The notes under the pieces are model-generated. The model saw only the letters and a program-made list of their open reading frames with translations. It made no database searches and was not told where the DNA came from. Shown in pieces: positions 8,807 through 18,694 of a stretch of DNA of 64,000 bases. The translations under genes and the position numbers were made by a program. Numbering within the stretch: position 1 is the first letter of the stretch; every line of letters starts with the position of its first letter. Origin of the DNA: Novosphingobium sp. EMRT-2 (GTDB lineage Bacteria > Pseudomonadota > Alphaproteobacteria > Sphingomonadales > Sphingomonadaceae); assembly GCF_005145025.1 (NCBI RefSeq), contig NZ_CP039695.1, positions 868,001 to 932,000 on the forward strand, given 5' to 3'.

Positions 8807-9298
8807 ATGAACGCCATTCAACCCGGTCGCTTCACCGCCAACCACGCTGGCCCGCTGGTCGTTTTCGCCATCGGCATGCGTATCAACCGCTTCTGGCGCT
8901 TGGGGAAATGGTTGCCCGTCATCCGCGCGATGGGGCCGATGATCGCGGAACTGTCCGCGAATCCGGACAGCGGCTTCCTGGGGACGGAATACCTGCTGCG
9001 CGGTCCGCGCACGGTCATGCTGCTGCAGTACTGGCGCGATTTCGACAGCCTGGAAGCCTATGCGCGCGATCGGGACCGGAAGCACTGGCCGGCCTGGACC
9101 GCCTTCAACAAGGCCGTCGGCGCCGATGGCACGGTGGGCATTTTCCATGAAACCTACGTCGTTCCGGCAGGCGGCCATGAAACGGTCTATGCCAACATGC
9201 CGCCGTTCGGGCTGGGCAAGGTGGCTGGCGTGATTCCCGCCACGGGATCGCGCAACGAAGCGCGCTCGCGCCTGAAAGCGGCAATGTCCGGAGACTAA
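8807..9298 (+). CDS. DUF4188 domain-containing protein
   Basis: The protein has 163 residues, starting MNAIQPGRFTAN. The pattern VVFAIGMRINRFWRLGKWLPVIRAMGPMIAEL and the later LLQYWRDFDSLEAYARDRDRKHWPAW are typical of the DUF4188 family. This is a dimeric alpha-beta barrel-like fold related to small heme or monooxygenase-type proteins, with no established reaction. It is transcribed divergently from dnaX with a roughly 100-base gap and stands alone, so the context gives no hint of its job. Confidence 0.8.
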   Translation: MNAIQPGRFTANHAGPLVVFAIGMRINRFWRLGKWLPVIRAMGPMIAELSANPDSGFLGTEYLLRGPRTVMLLQYWRDFDSLEAYARDRDRKHWPAWTAFNKAVGADGTVGIFHETYVVPAGGHETVYANMPPFGLGKVAGVIPATGSRNEARSRLKAAMSGD

Positions 9299-9312
9299 AA
9301 TGTCGAGATTGA

Positions 9313-9408
9313 AGGAGCCGGGCGACCCGCCGCTATCCGTTGTGGCTGCTTCCTTCCGGACCTGACCAGGTTGGCGAACGCTAACGTCCACCCGACTCCC
9401 GGTGGGGC
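9313..9408 (-). ncRNA. ffs: Signal recognition particle RNA, small bacterial type (4.5S)
   Basis: The minus strand carries the conserved SRP apical hairpin, read as GGTCAGGTCCGGAAGGAAGCAGCC, around 9345-9366 on the plus strand. It is flanked by complementary arms (CCCCACCGGGAGTCGGGTGG on one side, GGGTCGCCCGGCTCC on the other), giving an RNA of roughly 95 nt. This hairpin binds the Ffh M domain, and the particle targets membrane proteins to SecYEG. Exact ends are estimated from pairing of the arms. Confidence 0.92.
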
Positions 9409-9459
9409 ATATGGAGACAAGGCGGCCGTTTGTCCAGCCTTGCGGCGGGACGGGGCGGA

Positions 9460-9738
9460 TCAGCGGAAATTGTCGGCGTAGCTCTGCAGCTTGAGCTTGC
9501 GCGGCGGGGTGGGCGTGACGTGCGCGTCGATACCATAGCGATCGGCATAGGCCTTCGCTTCCGCTTCCGAACCGAAGCGCAGCACGACCTGCTGCTGCGT
9601 ATCGCCCGAGCCGGCCCAGCCCATCAGCGGATCGGGGCGCTTGGCTTCGGCCGGTTCGAATTCGAGAAGCCAGTCGGCGGTCCGGGCCTTGCCGGACTGC
9701 ATGGCGTTTTTCGGGCGCTGATAGATGCGTGCAGGCAT
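9460..9738 (-). CDS. ETC complex I subunit, NDUFS4/18-kDa-like
   Basis: The protein has 92 residues when started at MPARIYQRPKNAMQSGK. This beginning is the conserved start of the alphaproteobacterial NDUFS4-like proteins, so the upstream in-frame start at 9792 is rejected. The body (WLLEFEPAEAKRPDPLMGWAGSGDTQQQVVLRFGSEAEAKAYADRYGI) matches the ETC complex I conserved region. It is an accessory subunit of NADH:quinone oxidoreductase in alphaproteobacteria and mitochondria. The gene stands alone next to ffs. Confidence 0.9.
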   Translation of the reverse strand: MPARIYQRPKNAMQSGKARTADWLLEFEPAEAKRPDPLMGWAGSGDTQQQVVLRFGSEAEAKAYADRYGIDAHVTPTPPRKLKLQSYADNFR

Positions 9739-9831
9739 GGCCCGCGCTTTCGGTCGAATCGTTGCCGGAATCAAGAGAGACTTTCCGTGCACCCCGTCAA
9801 AGGTGGCTGCGAACGCAGGATCGGGCCATCA

Positions 9832-12303
9832 TCAGGATCGCCGCGAAGCCTCGAACGCGTTCTTGGTCTTGAGGCTCGGGTCTTCGGCCCACGGCTCGTC
9901 CGGCCAGCGGTGCCGGGGATAACGGCCCTTCATGTCCTTCACCACGTCGCGCCAGCTTCCCCGCCAGAACGCGGGCAGATCGGCGGTCGTCTGGATCGGC
10001 CGGCCGGCCGGCGATGTCAGGCTTAGCAGCAGCGGCCTTGCCGGCTGCCCGATCACGGGATGCCGATCCAGCCCGAACAAAGCCTGGACCCGCAGTTCCA
10101 CGGTCGGGCCGCCTTCGTGCGCGTAATCGATGGCATGGCCGGTCCCCGCCGGCGAGCGATACTCCGCCGGAGCCAGCCGGTCGAGTGTCTGCCGCTCGTT
10201 CCAGTCCAGCCGGTTCAGCAGGGCATCGTGCAGCTTGCCCGCCGATAGGGCAAAGTCGCGCCTTCCCGCGAGCAACGGCCTGAGCCACTCGTCCAGCGTC
10301 TCCAGCAGCGCTTCTTCCGATAGCACTTCCAGCCCAGCGTACCGCGCGCGTTCGAGCAGCGCCCTGGACGCTCCCCCCAGCGGCAGCAAGGCAAGCCCCG
10401 AACGCCGTACCTGATCGAGCAGAAGCGCCGAGACCGATTCCGGATCGGGCGAAGGATCAGGCACCCGCGCCAGCACGATCGCGCCGAGCCGCCGCTCCAG
10501 CCGGGCCTCGACCCGCGCCTCGGCCTCGTTCCACGTCAGGGCGTGGCGCGTTTCCAGCCGGTGCGGCAGCCAGCGGGTGATGTCTGCCTCGTCCAACGCC
10601 AGCGCGGCCATGATCCGCGCGCCTTTGGCTTCGCCCTGCGCATCGCCGATCACCAGCCATTCGGCGGTGGCGAGCGGCGACGCGGGATCGAGCCGATAGC
10701 CGCGCCCGCCGGAGGACAGCCATTCCTCTCCGCTGGCGGACCGGCGGCGGGCGATGCGATCGGGGAAGGCTTCGGCGAGAAGCACGCCCGGGGGCGGAGC
10801 TTGCCCGCGTCCATCGGCAGATTCGGAGCCGGAGGACGAAGAGACGCGCTCCACCATCTCCGCCCAACGCGCCGCCAGTTTGCGCGATGCCTCCGCCCGG
10901 CCGCCGCGTTCGCCGTTCCAGCGATCGAGCCGTCGCGCCAGATCCTCGCCCTTTCCGCCAAGGCCGCGTTCCTGCAGCAGCAGCGCCAGCCGCGCCGCCT
11001 CCCGCGCCGCGCCGCGCCTGGCGGCAAAGACGAGCATATGGGCCAGCGCCGGCTCCATCGGCAGCTTCGCCAGCGCGCGGCCATGCGCGGTGATCCGGTT
11101 CTCCGCATCCAGCGCGCCAAGCGCCCGCAACTGCGCCTGCGCGGCGGCCATCGCCGGCGCCGGCGGCGGATCGATCCATGCCATGCCGGCCGGATCACCC
11201 GCGCCCCATTGCGCCAGCGTCAGCGCCAGCGGCGCCAGATCGGAGGTGAGGATTTCGGGCGGATCGAAGGCCTGACGGCCGGCGTGGGCGGCTTCTTCCC
11301 ACAGGCGATAGGCCACGCCCGGCACCTGCCGCGCCGCGCGGCCCGCACGCTGCGCCGCGGCAGCCTGGCTAGCCCGGTGAGTGACCAGCCGCGTGACGCC
11401 GGCGGTCCTGTCGAACTCGGCCCGGCGCGAAAGGCCGGCATCGACCACCACCGAAACCCTGTCCAGCGTCAGGCTGGTTTCGGCGATGGCGGTGGCGAGC
11501 ACGATCCTGCGGCGGCCGCCGGCATCGCGCCGGATCGCTGTGCGCTGCCCCGCCGGCTCCACCTGACCGTGGAGCGGCAGCACCAACGCCTGTGGCAAGC
11601 GGTCAGCCAGCAGTTCGGCGGTCCGTTCGATGTCGCGCACGCCAGGCAGAAAGGCCAGGATGTCGCCCGTCTCGGCACGCCACGCCTCGCCAATGGCGGA
11701 GGCCATGGCCTGTTCCAGCCGCAGGTCTGGCCGCGCGCCCAGCCAGCGGATAGCCAGCGGGAACGCCTTCCCTTCGCTTTCGATCACCGGCGCATCGCCC
11801 AGCAGGCCGGCGAAGCGCGCGCCATCGATCGTAGCGGACATGACGATCAGGCGCAGGTCCTCGCGCAGCACCGCCTGCGATTCGATCGCCAGCGCCAGCC
11901 CCAGATCGCTGTCGAGGTGGCGTTCGTGCGCTTCGTCGAACAGGACGGCGGAAACGCCCGTCAGATCGGGATCGCCGAGGATCGTGGCAACGAAGATCGC
12001 CTCGGTCATCACGAGGATGCGCGTCCGGGCCGAGCGTTTGCTGTCCAGGCGGGTCAGATACCCCACCGTTTCGCCGGGCTGCTCACCCAGCAGTTCCGCC
12101 ATGCGCTCGGCGGCCGCGCGCGCCGCGACGCGGCGGGGCGAAAGCAGGATCACCGTCCCCTTGCACCACGGTTCGGCCAGCAGCGCCGGGGCAACCGAGG
12201 TGGTCTTGCCCGCCCCCGGCGGCGCGATCAGCACGGCCGACGGTCGCGCGCGCAGGGCGGCCAGCAGGTCGGGCAGGACAGCGTGGATCGGCAGGTCGGT
12301 CAC
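9832..12303 (-). CDS. hrpB: ATP-dependent RNA helicase HrpB
   Basis: The 823-residue DEAH-box protein has Walker A APPGAGKTT (about residues 27-35), the box DEAHER, the SAT motif MSATIDG, and motif VI QRAGRAARQ. A long C-terminal region ends with the HrpB-specific PSLKTKNAFEASRRS, preceded by KDMKGRYPRHRWPDEPWAEDP, so it is full length. HrpB-type helicases are common in Proteobacteria, and their RNA target is not well defined. The gene follows the MFS gene at 45 bases on the same strand, with a short GGCGGC/GCCGCC hairpin in the gap. Confidence 0.95.
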   Translation of the reverse strand: MTDLPIHAVLPDLLAALRARPSAVLIAPPGAGKTTSVAPALLAEPWCKGTVILLSPRRVAARAAAERMAELLGEQPGETVGYLTRLDSKRSARTRILVMTEAIFVATILGDPDLTGVSAVLFDEAHERHLDSDLGLALAIESQAVLREDLRLIVMSATIDGARFAGLLGDAPVIESEGKAFPLAIRWLGARPDLRLEQAMASAIGEAWRAETGDILAFLPGVRDIERTAELLADRLPQALVLPLHGQVEPAGQRTAIRRDAGGRRRIVLATAIAETSLTLDRVSVVVDAGLSRRAEFDRTAGVTRLVTHRASQAAAAQRAGRAARQVPGVAYRLWEEAAHAGRQAFDPPEILTSDLAPLALTLAQWGAGDPAGMAWIDPPPAPAMAAAQAQLRALGALDAENRITAHGRALAKLPMEPALAHMLVFAARRGAAREAARLALLLQERGLGGKGEDLARRLDRWNGERGGRAEASRKLAARWAEMVERVSSSSGSESADGRGQAPPPGVLLAEAFPDRIARRRSASGEEWLSSGGRGYRLDPASPLATAEWLVIGDAQGEAKGARIMAALALDEADITRWLPHRLETRHALTWNEAEARVEARLERRLGAIVLARVPDPSPDPESVSALLLDQVRRSGLALLPLGGASRALLERARYAGLEVLSEEALLETLDEWLRPLLAGRRDFALSAGKLHDALLNRLDWNERQTLDRLAPAEYRSPAGTGHAIDYAHEGGPTVELRVQALFGLDRHPVIGQPARPLLLSLTSPAGRPIQTTADLPAFWRGSWRDVVKDMKGRYPRHRWPDEPWAEDPSLKTKNAFEASRRS

Positions 12304-12347
12304 GCCGTTTCCCTAGGCGGCAATGGCCGCCCTGGGAACCGGGTACG

Positions 12348-13664
12348 TCAATGGCGGCTGGCCAGCTCCGCATTGAGCCACAGCGCCACCAGTGTCGCCA
12401 GCGCGCCGGAGAGGAGGTAGGCGCCCGAAGCAAGCAGCCCGCCCTGCGCGGCCAGCCACAACGCCACCAGCGGCGCGAAGCCCGCGCCGAACAGCCAGGC
12501 CAGATCGCTCGTCAGCGCCGAACCGGTATAGCGATGGCGCGTGGCGAAGTTGGACGACACCGCGCCCGACGATTGGCCGAACGCCAGCCCCAGCAGGATG
12601 AAGCCCAGCACCATGAAGGCGATCTCGCCGCCTTCGCCCAGCCCCAGCAATTGCGGCGCGAACCCGCTGAACACGGCGATCGCGGCGGCCAAAACCACCA
12701 GCAGGCGGCGGCGTCCGATACGGTCGGCCAGCAGGCCAGACGCGATGATCGCCAGCACGCCAATCGCCGCCGCGCCCGCTTCGATCAGAAGGAAGCTGGT
12801 CGGCTGCTCGGGCGTGAACAGCAGTACCCACGACAGCGGGAACACGGTGACCATGTGAAACAGCGCGAAGCTCGCCAGTGGAGCGAAGACCCCGATCACG
12901 ACCGTGCGCCATTCGCGCGAGACCGTCTCCAGCACCGGCGCGGCCTGAAGATCGCGCGATTCGTACAGACGCCGGAACTCCGGCGTCGCCACCATGCGCA
13001 GCCGCGCGAACAGCGCGACGACGTTGATCGCGAACGCCACGAAGAACGGATAGCGCCAGCCCCATTCGAGGAAATCGGCCGTGGACAGCGATGCGGTGAA
13101 GAAAGCGAACAGCAGGCTCGCCACGATCAGGCCCAGCGGCGCGCCAAGCTGCGGGATCATCGCATACCAGCCGCGCCGGTTCTCGGGCGCGTTGAGCGCG
13201 AGCAGCGAGGCGAGGCCGTCCCAGGTGCCGCCCAGCGCGAAGCCCTGCCCCAGCCGGAACAGCGCCAGCAACCAGATCGCTTGCGCGCCCAGCGTCTCGT
13301 AGCCGGGCAGGAACGCAATCGCGGCGGTCGAACCGCCCAGCAGGAACAGGGCGATGGTCAGCTTCGCCTCGCGCCCCAGCATCCGGTCGACGGCCATGAA
13401 CGCCACCGAGCCGACGGGGCGGGCCATAAAGGCCAGCGCGAACAGCGCAAACGACCACAGCATCGCCTGCAGCGGGGGAGCGAAGGGGAAAAAGGCCTTC
13501 GGGAACACCAGCACCGAAGCAATCGCATAGACGAAGAAATCGAAGAATTCGGACGTGCGACCAATGATCACGCCGATGGCGATGTCGCCCGGCGAAACGG
13601 CGTGACCGGCATGCCCGCGCGAGCCTTGCCCCGCCATGCCGTTATCGAAGGGAACTGCAGTCAT
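12348..13664 (-). CDS. MFS transporter, metabolite:H+ symporter type
   Basis: The protein has 438 residues when started at MTAVPFDNGMAG (ATG at 13664). Twelve membrane helices can be counted. The motif GRTSEFFDFFVYAIASVLVFPKAFFP in helix 1, the MARPVGSVAFMAVDRMLGREAKL loop (the MFS loop 2-3 signature), and ASGLLADRIGRRRLLV in the second half place it in the ShiA/ProP/KgtP-like metabolite symporter group. The substrate is likely an organic acid but is not readable. It is divergent from the cyo operon and does not look related to it. Confidence 0.88.
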   Translation of the reverse strand: MTAVPFDNGMAGQGSRGHAGHAVSPGDIAIGVIIGRTSEFFDFFVYAIASVLVFPKAFFPFAPPLQAMLWSFALFALAFMARPVGSVAFMAVDRMLGREAKLTIALFLLGGSTAAIAFLPGYETLGAQAIWLLALFRLGQGFALGGTWDGLASLLALNAPENRRGWYAMIPQLGAPLGLIVASLLFAFFTASLSTADFLEWGWRYPFFVAFAINVVALFARLRMVATPEFRRLYESRDLQAAPVLETVSREWRTVVIGVFAPLASFALFHMVTVFPLSWVLLFTPEQPTSFLLIEAGAAAIGVLAIIASGLLADRIGRRRLLVVLAAAIAVFSGFAPQLLGLGEGGEIAFMVLGFILLGLAFGQSSGAVSSNFATRHRYTGSALTSDLAWLFGAGFAPLVALWLAAQGGLLASGAYLLSGALATLVALWLNAELASRH

Positions 13665-13740
13665 GTCAGGCACCTCGCTCGTGCCCGTTGCGGGCTTCAC
13701 CCGGCCTGTCCCGACCGTTGATGACAAGGTTTCACTGTCA

Positions 13741-13777
13741 TTGATCCGCGTCAAGGCGCGGGTGGGACAAATTGTCC
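13741..13777 (+). promoter_or_regulatory. FNR-like box and adjacent dyad in front of cyoA
   Basis: TTGAT-CCGC-GTCAA (13741-13754) matches the FNR/FixK/Anr consensus TTGAT-N4-ATCAA at nine of ten positions. It is followed by the 13-base dyad GGACAA-A-TTGTCC (13765-13777). Both lie in the 151-base gap between the divergent MFS and cyoA starts, the box ending 61 bases before cyoA. An oxygen-responsive regulator at a quinol oxidase promoter is biologically sensible. The dyad owner (possibly RegA or another factor) is unknown. Confidence 0.5.
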
Positions 13778-13815
13778 AATCGAACGCACCATCCGACGCG
13801 CCTAGTCCGCGCGCC

Positions 13816-14967
13816 ATGCCAGCGATCCCCCCGTCCCTCTGGCGCCTCGCGCGCGGTGCCGTCGTCCTCCCGCTTGCTGCCCTCCTCTCCGGCTGCGACT
13901 GGGTCGTTCTCAATCCCTCAGGCGACATCGCGCGACAGCAGGCGCATCTGGTGATCGTCGCCACGGCGCTGATGCTGTTGATCATCGTGCCGGTCATGGT
14001 GCTGACGGTCGCTTTCGCCTGGCGCTACCGTTCGTCCAACACCGCGGCTACCTACGCGCCAGACTGGCACCATTCCACCAAGCTGGAACTGGTGATCTGG
14101 TCGGCGCCGCTGATGATCATCATCGCGCTCGGGTCGATCACCTGGGTCACGACTCATACGCTCGATCCCTACCGCCCGCTCTCGCGCATAGACGCCGCCC
14201 GGCCATTGCCCGCAGGCACCAAGCCGCTGGAAGTGCAGGTCGTCGCGCTCGACTGGAAATGGCTGTTCATCTATCCCGAACAGAAGATCGCCACTGTGAA
14301 CGACCTGGTCCTGCCGGTGGACCGCCCCGTGCAATTCCGCCTGACCGCATCGTCGGTGATGAACTCGTTCTACGTGCCCGCGCTCGCCGGCCAGATCTAT
14401 GCGATGCCGGGCATGGAATCGAAGCTCCACGCCGTGCTCAACCGGACGGGCGCGTTCCAGGGCTTTTCCGCGCAATACAGCGGCGCCGGCTTCTCGAAGA
14501 TGCGTTTCGTGACTCGCGGCGTGTCCGCGAGCGATTTCGACGCTTGGGCTAACGGCATTCGCAAGGGCGCGGATGCGCTGGATCGCACGGCCTATCTCAA
14601 GCTCGAACAGCCGAGCGAGAAGGAGCCGGTCCGCCACTTCGCCAGTATCGATCCGGCACTGTTCGATGCGGCCGTCAATCTCTGCGTCCGCCCCGGCAAG
14701 ATGTGCGTCAACCAGATGATGGCGATCGACGCCGAAGGCGGCACCGGCCGCGCCGGGCAGTTCAACCTCGCCGCGCTGACCTACGACAAGTTCGGCCGCG
14801 AACAGGTGGTGCCCGTGCTTCCCGGTCGCCAGCCCAGCGGCGCGCAACTGTTCGTCAACGCCAATGCCTATTGCGCCGGCAAGGGACCGCTGAAGGAGGC
14901 ACCGCCCCCACAGTCCGCCGGCCGCACGCTCTCCCTCGCCGCTCCGGCATCCTCCCCCGTTTCCTGA
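13816..14967 (+). CDS. cyoA: Cytochrome bo3-type ubiquinol oxidase subunit II
   Basis: The protein has 383 residues and starts MPAIPPSLWRL. A lipoprotein signal (LLSGC) and two membrane helices (about 40-115) precede the periplasmic cupredoxin domain: EVQVVALDWKWLFIYPEQ, then SSVMNSFYVPALAGQIYAMPGMESKLH. The CuA cysteines and histidine of cytochrome c oxidases are absent (the loop reads FSAQYSGAGFSKMRF), which marks it as a quinol oxidase. It is first in the cyoABCD-surf1-regBA operon, with 16 bases to cyoB. Ubiquinol oxidation is coupled to O2 reduction and proton pumping in the inner membrane. Confidence 0.95.
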   Translation: MPAIPPSLWRLARGAVVLPLAALLSGCDWVVLNPSGDIARQQAHLVIVATALMLLIIVPVMVLTVAFAWRYRSSNTAATYAPDWHHSTKLELVIWSAPLMIIIALGSITWVTTHTLDPYRPLSRIDAARPLPAGTKPLEVQVVALDWKWLFIYPEQKIATVNDLVLPVDRPVQFRLTASSVMNSFYVPALAGQIYAMPGMESKLHAVLNRTGAFQGFSAQYSGAGFSKMRFVTRGVSASDFDAWANGIRKGADALDRTAYLKLEQPSEKEPVRHFASIDPALFDAAVNLCVRPGKMCVNQMMAIDAEGGTGRAGQFNLAALTYDKFGREQVVPVLPGRQPSGAQLFVNANAYCAGKGPLKEAPPPQSAGRTLSLAAPASSPVS

Positions 14968-14983
14968 TCGCGGACACTGATCC

Positions 14984-16996
14984 ATGACACCTGCCGAACC
15001 ACACTGGTCGTTCCTGCTCGGGCGCCTCGGCCCCGATGCGATCCCGACCGAGCCGATCGTGCTCGCCACGTTCGCCGTCGTCGCGCTGGGCGGCGTCGCG
15101 CTGCTGGCCGCGCTCACCTATTTCCGCCTGTGGGGCTATCTCTGGAAAGAGTGGTTCACCAGCGTGGATCACAAGAAGATCGGCATCATGTACATGGTGC
15201 TGGGCCTCGTCATGTTCCTGCGCGGCTTTGCCGACGCGCTGATGATGCGCATCCAGCAGGCGATCGCGTTCAACGGATCGGAAGGCTATCTCAACGCGCA
15301 CCACTACGATCAAATCTTCACCGCGCACGGCGTGATCATGATCTTCTTCGTGGCCATGCCGTTCGTGACCGGGCTGATGAACTACGTGGTGCCGCTGCAG
15401 ATCGGCGCGCGCGATGTCTCGTTCCCGTTCCTCAACAACTTCAGCTTCTGGATGACCGCCAGCGGCGCTGCGCTGGTGATGGCCTCGCTGTTCATCGGGG
15501 AATTCGCGCAGACCGGGTGGCTCGCCTATCCGCCGCTCTCCGGCCTTGCCTACAGCCCCAATGTCGGTGTCGATTACTACATCTGGTCGCTGCAGATCGC
15601 GGGCGTGGGCACCACGCTGTCGGGGATCAACCTGATCGCCACAATCGTGAAGATGCGCGCGCCCGGCATGACGATGATGCGGATGCCGGTGTTCACCTGG
15701 ACCTCGCTGTGCACCAACGTGCTGATCGTGGCGTCCTTCCCGGTGCTGACCGCCGTGCTCGTACTGCTCAGCCTCGATCGCTACGTCGGCACCAACTTCT
15801 TCACGAACGATTTCGGCGGCAGCCCTATGATGTACGTGAACCTGATCTGGATCTGGGGCCACCCGGAAGTCTATATCCTGATCCTGCCGATCTTCGGCGT
15901 CTTCTCCGAAATCACCTCCACGTTCTCCGGCAAGCGGCTCTTCGGCTATTCGTCGATGGTCTATGCCACCGTCGTCATCACCATCCTGTCCTACCTCGTG
16001 TGGCTGCACCACTTCTTCACGATGGGTTCGGGCGCGAGCGTGAACAGCTTCTTCGGCATCACCACGATGGTGATCTCGATCCCCACCGGGGCGAAGATGT
16101 TCAACTGGCTGTTCACGATGTACCGCGCGCGCATCCGCTTCGACCTGCCGATGATGTGGACGATGGCGTTCATGCTGACGTTCGTGATCGGCGGCATGAC
16201 CGGGGTGATGCTGGCGGTGCCGCCGGCGGACTTCGTGCTGCACAACTCGCTGTTCCTGATCGCGCACTTCCACAACGTGATCATCGGCGGCGTGGTGTTC
16301 GGCGTGTTTGCGGCGATCAACTACTGGTGGCCCAAGGCCTTCGGCTTCCGGCTGGAGCCGTTCTGGGGCAAGGTCAGCTTCTGGTGCTGGGTCGTCGGCT
16401 TCTGGATGGCGTTCACCCCGCTCTACGTCATGGGGCTTATGGGCGTGACGCGCCGGATGCGCGTGTTCGACGATCCCTCGCTGCAGATCTGGTTCCAGAT
16501 CGCGGCGGCGGGCGCCTTCCTTATCGCGCTGGGCATCGTGGCCATGCTGATCCAGTACACCGTCTCGATCCTGCGGCGCGACGAACTGCGCGACGAGACC
16601 GGCGACCCCTGGAACGCCCGCACGCTGGAATGGTCGACGAGTTCGCCGCCGCCCGCCTACAACTTCGCCTTCACCCCGATCGTGCATGATCTGGACGCGT
16701 GGGAGGACATGAAGCGTGCCGGCGTGGCCCGTCCCGTCGATGGCTTCCGCCCGATCCACATGCCCAAGAACACGGGCGCGGGCGTGATCCTGGCCGGAAT
16801 CAGCGCGGTCTGCGGCTTCGCCCTGATCTGGCATATCTGGTGGCTGGCCGTGGCAAGCTTCGGCGCGCTGCTGATCACCGCCATCGCACATACCTTCAAC
16901 TACCGGCGCGATTTCCACATTCCCGCCGAGACCGTGGCGGAAACCGAAGCCACCCGCACCCGGCAGCTTGCCGCGCTTGAGGGAGCCGCAGCATGA
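14984..16996 (+). CDS. cyoB: Cytochrome bo3-type ubiquinol oxidase subunit I
   Basis: The 670-residue heme-copper oxidase catalytic subunit has about 14 membrane helices. Visible ligands are the low-spin heme histidine in [15 protein letters not shown], the CuB histidine and cross-linked tyrosine in [14 protein letters not shown], the CuB pair in [10 protein letters not shown], and the two late histidines in [11 protein letters not shown]. The C-terminal extension (PPPAYNFAF, then [13 protein letters not shown]) is typical of CyoB rather than CtaD. It overlaps cyoC by four bases (ATGA). Confidence 0.97.
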   Translation: MTPAEPHWSFLLGRLGPDAIPTEPIVLATFAVVALGGVALLAALTYFRLWGYLWKEWFTSVDHKKIGIMYMVLGLVMFLRGFADALMMRIQQAIAFNGSEGYLNAHHYDQIFTAHGVIMIFFVAMPFVTGLMNYVVPLQIGARDVSFPFLNNFSFWMTASGAALVMASLFIGEFAQTGWLAYPPLSGLAYSPNVGVDYYIWSLQIAGVGTTLSGINLIATIVKMRAPGMTMMRMPVFTWTSLCTNVLIVASFPVLTAVLVLLSLDRYVGTNFFTNDFGGSPMMYVNLIWIWGHPEVYILILPIFGVFSEITSTFSGKRLFGYSSMVYATVVITILSYLVWLHHFFTMGSGASVNSFFGITTMVISIPTGAKMFNWLFTMYRARIRFDLPMMWTMAFMLTFVIGGMTGVMLAVPPADFVLHNSLFLIAHFHNVIIGGVVFGVFAAINYWWPKAFGFRLEPFWGKVSFWCWVVGFWMAFTPLYVMGLMGVTRRMRVFDDPSLQIWFQIAAAGAFLIALGIVAMLIQYTVSILRRDELRDETGDPWNARTLEWSTSSPPPAYNFAFTPIVHDLDAWEDMKRAGVARPVDGFRPIHMPKNTGAGVILAGISAVCGFALIWHIWWLAVASFGALLITAIAHTFNYRRDFHIPAETVAETEATRTRQLAALEGAAA

Positions 16997-17619
16997 GCCA
17001 GTCCGTTTCCCAGGCGACCCTGACGGGCCGCTACTACGACCTGCACGAACACGATCATCCCGAAGGCGGCAGCACCATGCTGGGCTTCTGGATATACCTG
17101 ATGAGCGACTGCCTCATCTTCGCGATGCTGTTCGCCGCCTTCGGCGTGCTCGGCGGCAACCTCGCGGCGGGGCCAGGACCAAAAGACCTGTTCGACCTGC
17201 CCCTGGTCGCGCTCAACACCTCGATGCTGCTGTTCTCGTCGATCACCTACGGGTTCGCGATGCTGGCGATGCAGCGCGGGCAGAAAGGGCAGACGCAGCT
17301 CTGGCTGCTGGTCACCGGCCTGTTCGGCGCAGCCTTTCTAGGGATCGAGCTGTACGAGTTCTCGCACCTGGTCCACGAAGGGGCGACGCCGCAGCGCAGC
17401 GCCTTCCTGTCCTCGTTCTTCACGCTGGTCGGCACGCACGGCCTGCACGTTACGTTCGGACTGGTCTGGCTGACCGTGTTGATGGTGCAGGTCGGTCAGC
17501 GCGGCCTGATCGCCGCCAACAAGCGCCGCCTGATGTGCCTCAGCCTGTTCTGGCACTTCCTCGACGTCGTCTGGATCGGCGTCTTCACGTTCGTCTATCT
17601 GATGGGAATGCTGCGATGA
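16993..17619 (+). CDS. cyoC: Cytochrome bo3-type ubiquinol oxidase subunit III
   Basis: The 208-residue protein has five membrane helices. The start has the CyoC signature [24 protein letters not shown], followed by [37 protein letters not shown] and a final [20 protein letters not shown]. It is an assembly and stability subunit of the oxidase with no redox centre. ATGA overlaps link it to cyoB upstream and cyoD downstream. Confidence 0.96.
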   Translation: MSQSVSQATLTGRYYDLHEHDHPEGGSTMLGFWIYLMSDCLIFAMLFAAFGVLGGNLAAGPGPKDLFDLPLVALNTSMLLFSSITYGFAMLAMQRGQKGQTQLWLLVTGLFGAAFLGIELYEFSHLVHEGATPQRSAFLSSFFTLVGTHGLHVTFGLVWLTVLMVQVGQRGLIAANKRRLMCLSLFWHFLDVVWIGVFTFVYLMGMLR

Positions 17620-17990
17620 GCGCTGCACACGATGTTCATGGGCACGGGCATGACGAGGGCCACGGTTCGCTGCGCGATTACGTCTGGGGCTTCGGTCTTT
17701 CCGTCATCCTCACCGCCGTCCCGTTCTGGCTGGTGATGAGCGGCGCCATTCCCGATAAAGGCACCACCGCGCTGGTCATCACCGGCTTCGCCGCGGTGCA
17801 GATCGTCGTCCACATGATCTTCTTCCTGCACATGAATGCCAAGGCGGAAGGCGGCTGGAACCTTCTGGCGCTGCTGTTCACGGTGGTGCTGGTGGTAATC
17901 GTGCTCAGCGGATCGCTGTGGGTGATGTATCACCTCAACCACAACATGATGCCCCAGGGCACCATGCAGGGCATGGAACAAGCGCCTTGA
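17616..17990 (+). CDS. cyoD: Cytochrome bo3-type ubiquinol oxidase subunit IV
   Basis: The 124-residue protein has a histidine-rich N-terminus ([14 protein letters not shown]), then [20 protein letters not shown] and two more helices with the conserved [21 protein letters not shown]. This is the normal CyoD layout with three membrane segments. The start overlaps the cyoC stop (ATGA). The histidine-rich head might bind metal, but this is a common feature of the subunit. Confidence 0.95.
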   Translation: MSAAHDVHGHGHDEGHGSLRDYVWGFGLSVILTAVPFWLVMSGAIPDKGTTALVITGFAAVQIVVHMIFFLHMNAKAEGGWNLLALLFTVVLVVIVLSGSLWVMYHLNHNMMPQGTMQGMEQAP

Positions 17991-18694
17991 ACACCAGGGC
18001 GGCGCGGCGCGGGTTCAACTGGCTCGCGCTCGCCCTTCTTCTCCTTGTGCCCGCCTTCATCGCGCTGGGCGTGTGGCAGGTCCACCGGCTGGCGTGGAAG
18101 GAAGCCCTGATCGCGCGCGTTGAACAGGCCACGCGTGCCACGCCGATCCCGGTGGCGGTGCTTCCGCAAGGCCCACTCAAGCCGCTCGAATACCGCCGCC
18201 TCACCATGAGCGGCACATATGACGCACAAGGCGTAACACTCGTCACGGGCACATCGATTCTCGGCAGCGGCTACTGGGTGCTCGCCCCGCTCCAGCCCGA
18301 TCGCGGTCCGCCCGTCCTCGTCAATCGCGGCTTCGTCCCGAGCGGTTCCCGAGTTGATCCGGTGCGCCGCGCGACGCCCTCCGGCCGCGTCACCGTCACC
18401 GGCCTGCTCCGCCTGACCGAACCCGGCGGCGCCTTCCTGCGCGCCAACCGGCCCGGTGATGATCGCTGGTATTCGCGCGATGTCGTCGCGATTGCCGCCA
18501 GGCGCGGCGTGACCATCGACCCACGGCTGTTTATCGACGCGCAGTCGGAAAGCCCCCGCGCTTCAGAAACACCCGTCGCCGGGCTCACCGTGCTGACGTT
18601 CCCCAATAACCACCTTGCCTATGCCCTGACCTGGTTCGCCCTCGCCGCGCTGTGCGCCGTCGGGGCAATCGTGGTATGGCGCAGGCAATCATGA
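17987..18694 (+). CDS. SURF1 family oxidase assembly protein
   Basis: The protein has 235 residues. It most likely starts at the TTG at 17987, which overlaps the cyoD stop (TTGA); other starts would lie inside cyoD. The SURF1 pattern is clear: an N-terminal helix with FIALGVWQVHRLAWKEALI, the region YRRLTMSGTYDAQG, then PVLVNRGFVP, and a C-terminal helix after FPNNHLAYALTWFALA. SURF1 helps insert heme into heme-copper oxidases. In alphaproteobacteria a quinol-oxidase-linked copy is normal, so it should serve CyoB. Confidence 0.92.
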   Translation: MNTRAARRGFNWLALALLLLVPAFIALGVWQVHRLAWKEALIARVEQATRATPIPVAVLPQGPLKPLEYRRLTMSGTYDAQGVTLVTGTSILGSGYWVLAPLQPDRGPPVLVNRGFVPSGSRVDPVRRATPSGRVTVTGLLRLTEPGGAFLRANRPGDDRWYSRDVVAIAARRGVTIDPRLFIDAQSESPRASETPVAGLTVLTFPNNHLAYALTWFALAALCAVGAIVVWRRQS